Assembly: GCA_019694355.1 (NCBI GenBank)
Contig: JAIBCB010000001.1
Coordinates: forward strand, 124,001 to 188,000
DNA from: Pyrinomonadaceae bacterium
Lineage (GTDB): Bacteria > Acidobacteriota > Blastocatellia > Pyrinomonadales > Pyrinomonadaceae
Direction: 5' to 3'
DNA length: 64,000 nt
Positions 60,859 to 64,000 of this stretch are shown piece after piece. The notes under the pieces were generated by a model. That model did no database searches. It saw only the letters and a list, made by a program, of their open reading frames with translations, and was not told the DNA's origin. Made by a program: the position numbers and the translations under genes. Numbering within the stretch: position 1 is the first letter of the stretch; each line of letters begins with the position of its first letter.

Positions 60859-61201
60859 TTAGATAATCTACCATAGCCGGTAAAGTTTCCGGTTCGGCGT
60901 CGGCCTGTCCGGGAAATTTCAACGGCTTTGGGAATCGTTTCGCCGGGAATTCTTTACGAGAGATGATCACCGGTGCGGCATGTCCGTAAATATCCAATTT
61001 TAGACGAGAAATCGTGCTGAAAATTATTTTCAAAAATGGCTGATTTTTGTGAAATTTAGGTTGACAAAAGCTTCACAGATTCTTATCTTTAGCTTTGCTC
61101 TAAAAAAGAAAGAGTTTGGAGCAATAGGCCGTGTTTGATCGGCCGGTTTACCTTGCAAGGGTAATCAATACTTTGAGAATAGATTAGGAGTCTTAAATAA
61201 A
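60859..61201. other. Gene-free upstream region of the first Asn/Ala lipoprotein
   Basis: No gene is seen. A good promoter lies at 61061-61089. The leader of about 105 nt that follows has two small hairpins (GGCCG...CGGCC near 61130-61147 and TACCTT/AAGGGTA near 61150-61165) and ends in AGGAG before the ATG. Confidence 0.6.
61061..61089 (+). promoter_or_regulatory. Sigma-70 promoter of lipoprotein 1
   Basis: A perfect TTGACA (61061-61066) and TATCTT (61084-61089) are separated by 17 bp, giving a leader of roughly 105 nt. Confidence 0.65.
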
Positions 61202-61519
61202 ATGACAAAAGCAATTGCACTTTCAGCAGTTCTCGGTCTTTCCGCTCTCGGCTTTGCCTGCGGTGCACCGGCTGCAAACAACACGGCCAACAAGGCTAAC
61301 ACCAACACCAATGCGTCGAACACGAACGCAGCGAACACGAATTCGTCTGCTTCGAACTCGAACGCAGCAGCTTCGAACTCGAATGCGGCAGCTTCGAACT
61401 CGAACGCAGCTCACAGCAACACTTCGGCTAACAGCGCTGCAAACTCGAATGCAAAGGCTGAGCCTGCAAACGCAGCAGCTAACAAGGCTGGCGAGAAGAA
61501 GGCTGAAGAGAAGAAATAG
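61202..61519 (+). CDS. Asn/Ala/Ser-rich small lipoprotein 1
   Basis: This 105-residue protein has a lipoprotein signal ending LGFAC (Cys20). The mature part is repeats of NTNA, SNSNAAA and similar, then a charged tail ending EEKK. No fold is predicted for the Asn-rich part. It shares signal peptide and tail with the next gene at 61788, so the two are paralogues. It has its own promoter and terminator. It may be an abundant envelope protein; function unknown. The repeats make its length prone to slippage. Confidence 0.85.
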   Translation: MTKAIALSAVLGLSALGFACGAPAANNTANKANTNTNASNTNAANTNSSASNSNAAASNSNAAASNSNAAHSNTSANSAANSNAKAEPANAAANKAGEKKAEEKK

Positions 61520-61564
61520 TTTCCTAATAACGTGGTCCCAGGACCGCGTTTTGGCAAACGCTTC

Positions 61565-61603
61565 AAAGGGCACGCTTTCCGATTTATCGGAGATCGTGCC
61601 CTT
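61565..61603 (+). terminator. Rho-independent terminator of lipoprotein 1
   Basis: AAAGGGCACG pairs with CGTGCCCTTT, with inner TCCGAT/ATCGGA, followed by TCTCTT. Confidence 0.8.
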
Positions 61604-61643
61604 TCTCTTATTAAAAGTTTGTTAAAAAAAGCACTTTTAGGGG

Positions 61644-61672
61644 TTGACTTGTCGCTCTTACCTGCATATATT
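61644..61672 (+). promoter_or_regulatory. Sigma-70 promoter of lipoprotein 2
   Basis: TTGACT (61644-61649) and TATATT (61667-61672) are separated by 17 bp, about 110 nt before the ATG, mirroring the layout of lipoprotein 1. Confidence 0.6.
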
Positions 61673-61787
61673 GTCGAATGTTCCCAAAAACAAGCTTTAC
61701 AGGGACAATTCAAGGCCGTGCCGCAAGGTATGCTGCCTTTGAAGAAATTAGATCTAATCTTTGAAGAAGACAGGAGAGTCAATTGTT

Positions 61788-62093
61788 ATGAAAAAAGTGA
61801 TCGCTCTTTCGGCCGTTTTGGCCTTGGGTGCTCTTGGAATGGCTTGCGGTGAATCAGCTGCAAACACTGCTGCTAATAAGGCAGTTGCAAACGCAATGAA
61901 TACCGCGAATGCGGCGATGGCAAATGCTGCAAATGCGATGGCAAATGCTGCTAACCAGATCGCAAATGCTGCTAACCACGCTGCAAACGCTGCTGGAAAC
62001 GCTGCAAACACGGTGGCTAACGCTGCTAAGGATGCAAAGCCGGCTGCGAATGCACCTGCAGCAAACGCACCTGCCAAAGAAGAAAAGAAATAG
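61788..62093 (+). CDS. Alanine-coil small lipoprotein 2 (Lpp-like in form)
   Basis: This 101-residue protein has a lipoprotein signal ending LGMAC (Cys20), nearly the same as lipoprotein 1. The mature part is Ala/Asn with a 7-residue period (ANAANAM, ANAANQI, ANAANHA), which would form a helix with an alanine face, like the alanine zipper of Braun lipoprotein. It ends KEEKK; in Lpp the terminal Lys is joined to peptidoglycan. A link to the wall is thus possible, but no sequence homology to Lpp is claimed. Start: ATG at 61788 with AGGAG about 12 nt upstream. Confidence 0.82.
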   Translation: MKKVIALSAVLALGALGMACGESAANTAANKAVANAMNTANAAMANAANAMANAANQIANAANHAANAAGNAANTVANAAKDAKPAANAPAANAPAKEEKK

Positions 62094-62121
62094 TTAACGG
62101 ATACCGTTACATTCTTTGATC

Positions 62122-62160
62122 GGGCTCGAGTGTTCTAGACATTCGAGCCCTTTCCTTTTT
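62122..62160 (+). terminator. Rho-independent terminator of lipoprotein 2
   Basis: GGGCTCGA pairs with TCGAGCCC around a 13-nt loop, followed by TTTCCTTTTT. It overlaps the end of the converging gene at 62135. Confidence 0.8.
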
Positions 62161-64000
62161 CCGCAAGCATTGCCGTAAGCTCTGAGGCGGATGAGACCGG
62201 TCGAGAACAGACGAAATTCTCGCATAGGAATGCCTGTGGTTCGCCGCTTTCGCCGCGGTTTGCGAAAAGAGGGACCTCAACCGCATCGCTGTCCGGATCG
62301 GCGGAAAGGGCGACGGTTGTCGTCGGCAAATAGGCCGCAAGTGCTATCTTGGCAAGCTCATTGTCATCCGGCCCGACGATCGCGAGTTCTCCCGAATTGT
62401 GAAGCTGAGACTCTAATGTAGAAAGAGCTCGTCCAAACCCTTGCGGATAGCGTGCGATCTGGTTTGCGGCAAGCCTAAGGGTAGCGACGGCAAATCGCTC
62501 GTATCGATCGTCACCGGTCAGTTTCGCGATACGAAGCAACACATCTGCGGCCGCCGAATTTCCGGACGGCGTCGCATTATCGGTGAAGTCTTTGGTGCGA
62601 ACGACCAACTCTTCGTGATCGTTCGAGGTGTAGAAGAAACCGCCCGCTTCCTGATCCCAGAAATGCTCGATCATCTGATCGACCAAGGCCTTTCCTGCTC
62701 GAAAATAGCGAATGTTTCCCGTCGCCTGATAAAGGGCAAGCAGGCCGTCAGCAACGTTCGCGTGATCGTCGAGATATCCGTTTAGTTTGGCCTCACCGGC
62801 CTTCCACGAGCGGAAGAGACGGCCGCTCTCCGTTAGCATCTTGCCCAGAAGGAATTCCGCATTCTTCTCCGCTGCTTCCAGGTAGTCGCTGCTTCCTAGC
62901 ACGCCTGCGGCGTCAGCAAGGGCGGCGAGCATTAGGCCGTTCCAGGATGCGAGAACCTTCTCATCTCGATGGGGCTTGATGCGGAGTTCGCGGGCATCAA
63001 AAAGTTTCTGCTTTGCATTCTCGATCAGTGAGAAAAGCTCGAGAGGTTCGATCTTCAGAGCTGAAGCGGCCGAATCGATCGTGCGTGGGCGATTGAGGAT
63101 ATTCTTTCCTTCAAAATTTCCATCTTTTGAAACGTCAAAGAAAAACTTGAAGGCGCGCGAATCTTCACCTAGCAGGTCGTCGATCTCCTCTTCGCTCCAG
63201 ACGAAGAATTTGCCCTCTTCTCCCTCGCTGTCGGCGTCCTGGCTCGAATAGAATCCGCCGCTTTCGTCCGTCATTTCACGCAGAACGTAGTCGAGCGTCT
63301 CCGTCGCGATCCGCCTGTATTCAGGGTCGCCGGTGACCTGAAACGCGTGTAGGTAGATGCGTGCGAGCTGGGCATTGTCGTAAAGCATTTTCTCGAAATG
63401 CGGTACGAGCCACACGTTATCGACCGAATATCGATGAAAGCCGCCGCCAAGCTGATCGTACATTCCGCCGAACGCCATTTTGTCGAGCGTGAGCGTTGTC
63501 ATTTCAAGGGCCTTTTTATTGGCCGTCACGTGATGTCGGCGGAGCAGGAATTCAAGCGACATTGCCTGCGGGAATTTCGGAGCGCCGCCGAACCCGCCGT
63601 TCTTCGCATCGAAGCTCCGCTCGAACGAACCAAGGGCGTTCTCCAGGATCTCATCCGAAAGCGATCTGCCTTCGTTTACGATCGAAAGACGACGCAGTTC
63701 ACCGATGATCTCGTTAGCAGAGTGATCGATCTCGTCACGTTTTTCTCGAAAAGCTTCTGCGATGCTGAGAAGGATCTGCTGCCATGACGGCATTCCGTAT
63801 CTCGGTGCGGGAGGGAAGTATGTGCCGCCGAAGAACGGGCGTTTGTCAGGCGTTAGAAAGACGTTCATCGGCCAGCCGCCGCGGCCTGTCGTCATCTGGA
63901 CGAAGCTCATGTAGATGTGATCGACGTCGGGGCGCTCTTCCATATCGACCTTGATGTTCACGAAATTCTCGTTCATTATCCGCGCCGTCTCGGCATCTTC
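62135..64000 (-). CDS. DUF255 thioredoxin-domain protein (YyaL/SSP411-like), N-terminus beyond window
   Basis: The frame is open through the right edge (EDAETARIMNENFVNIKVDM), so the gene is cut; about 621 residues are visible of a usual 680-700. Visible parts: end of the DUF255 thioredoxin-like domain (ERPDVDHIYM, GGWPMNVFLTPDKRPFFGGTYFP) and the (alpha/alpha)6-barrel region (YDQLGGGFHRYSVDNVWLVPHFEKM, SWNGLMLAALADA, DNATPSGNSAAADVLL). The N-terminal cysteine motif lies outside. The family resembles N-acylglucosamine 2-epimerases and mammalian SPATA20; its reaction is unknown. An internal ATG at 63976 is not the true start. Confidence 0.92.
   Translation of the reverse strand, partial: EDAETARIMNENFVNIKVDMEERPDVDHIYMSFVQMTTGRGGWPMNVFLTPDKRPFFGGTYFPPAPRYGMPSWQQILLSIAEAFREKRDEIDHSANEIIGELRRLSIVNEGRSLSDEILENALGSFERSFDAKNGGFGGAPKFPQAMSLEFLLRRHHVTANKKALEMTTLTLDKMAFGGMYDQLGGGFHRYSVDNVWLVPHFEKMLYDNAQLARIYLHAFQVTGDPEYRRIATETLDYVLREMTDESGGFYSSQDADSEGEEGKFFVWSEEEIDDLLGEDSRAFKFFFDVSKDGNFEGKNILNRPRTIDSAASALKIEPLELFSLIENAKQKLFDARELRIKPHRDEKVLASWNGLMLAALADAAGVLGSSDYLEAAEKNAEFLLGKMLTESGRLFRSWKAGEAKLNGYLDDHANVADGLLALYQATGNIRYFRAGKALVDQMIEHFWDQEAGGFFYTSNDHEELVVRTKDFTDNATPSGNSAAADVLLRIAKLTGDDRYERFAVATLRLAANQIARYPQGFGRALSTLESQLHNSGELAIVGPDDNELAKIALAAYLPTTTVALSADPDSDAVEVPLFANRGESGEPQAFLCENFVCSRPVSSASELTAMLAEKGKGSNV

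Overview
The window reads as ordinary chromosome from a Gram-negative (diderm) bacterium, most likely an Acidobacteriota of the Blastocatellia/Pyrinomonadaceae type. Reasons: a VWFA-related protein of the acidobacterial family (30991-32070), a secreted jelly-roll plus FG-GAP repeat protein (50809-52467), tiny Asn/Ala/Thr-rich lipoproteins (61202-62093), LPS heptose genes (7951-9526), and intergenic REP palindromes with their own Y1 transposases. The taxonomic call is inference; no rRNA or tRNA gene was found. Both edges cut a gene (ABC-2 permease on the left, DUF255/YyaL-type protein on the right).

Layout. 0-10.4 kb, mostly minus strand: ABC permease, an O-antigen-ligase-like protein with TPRs, a type IV pilin with a candidate sigma-54 promoter, a REP-associated transposase between mirrored REP clusters, the PilR/PilS two-component pair, then a cupin and a heptose/sugar block (gmhB, waaF, epimerase). 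10.5-19.5 kb: PBP1A-family enzyme, small lipoprotein, prolyl oligopeptidase, GGDEF-EAL protein, and a divergent small exported protein with an 8-residue repeat, preceded by a long control region. 19.5-24.6 kb: cysteine desulfurase, then an operon of radical SAM enzyme, HicB/HicA, glycolipid glycosyltransferase and (after a short gap) an SDR. 24.6-25.6 kb holds no gene but an array of 21-bp tandem repeats followed by REP-mosaic repeats. 25.6-38.8 kb: SRPBCC protein and M14 peptidase, a histone H1-like Lys/Ala protein, a possible structured RNA, a VWA protein, glnE with an unusual NifA-like regulator, an RluA-type pseudouridine synthase, and TerC. 38.8-41.3 kb is an accessory patch: a second REP/Y1 transposase and a RecA-like ATPase with a C-terminal HTH.

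41.3-64 kb is largely housekeeping: pyrimidine synthesis (pyrC-pyrB-pyrR divergent from pyrD), yceD-rpmF-fabH-fabD-acpP-fabF, etfB and etfA split by a secreted repeat protein, an ArsR/SRPBCC pair, sucD, two MacB-type permeases, a TonB-domain exported protein, a beta-CASP nuclease, and two paralogous alanine/asparagine-rich lipoproteins.

The most notable signals: (1) two sigma-54-like promoters, one for pilA and one for the repeat protein at 19.1 kb, the latter with paired TTGTATACAA palindromes about 200-240 bp upstream, in a window that also encodes PilR and a sigma-54-activator homologue lacking the GAFTGA loop; (2) a HicBA pair translationally nested inside a lipid-type operon; (3) the 11-unit 21-bp palindrome-bearing array; (4) Lpp-like alanine-coil lipoproteins ending in Lys-Lys.
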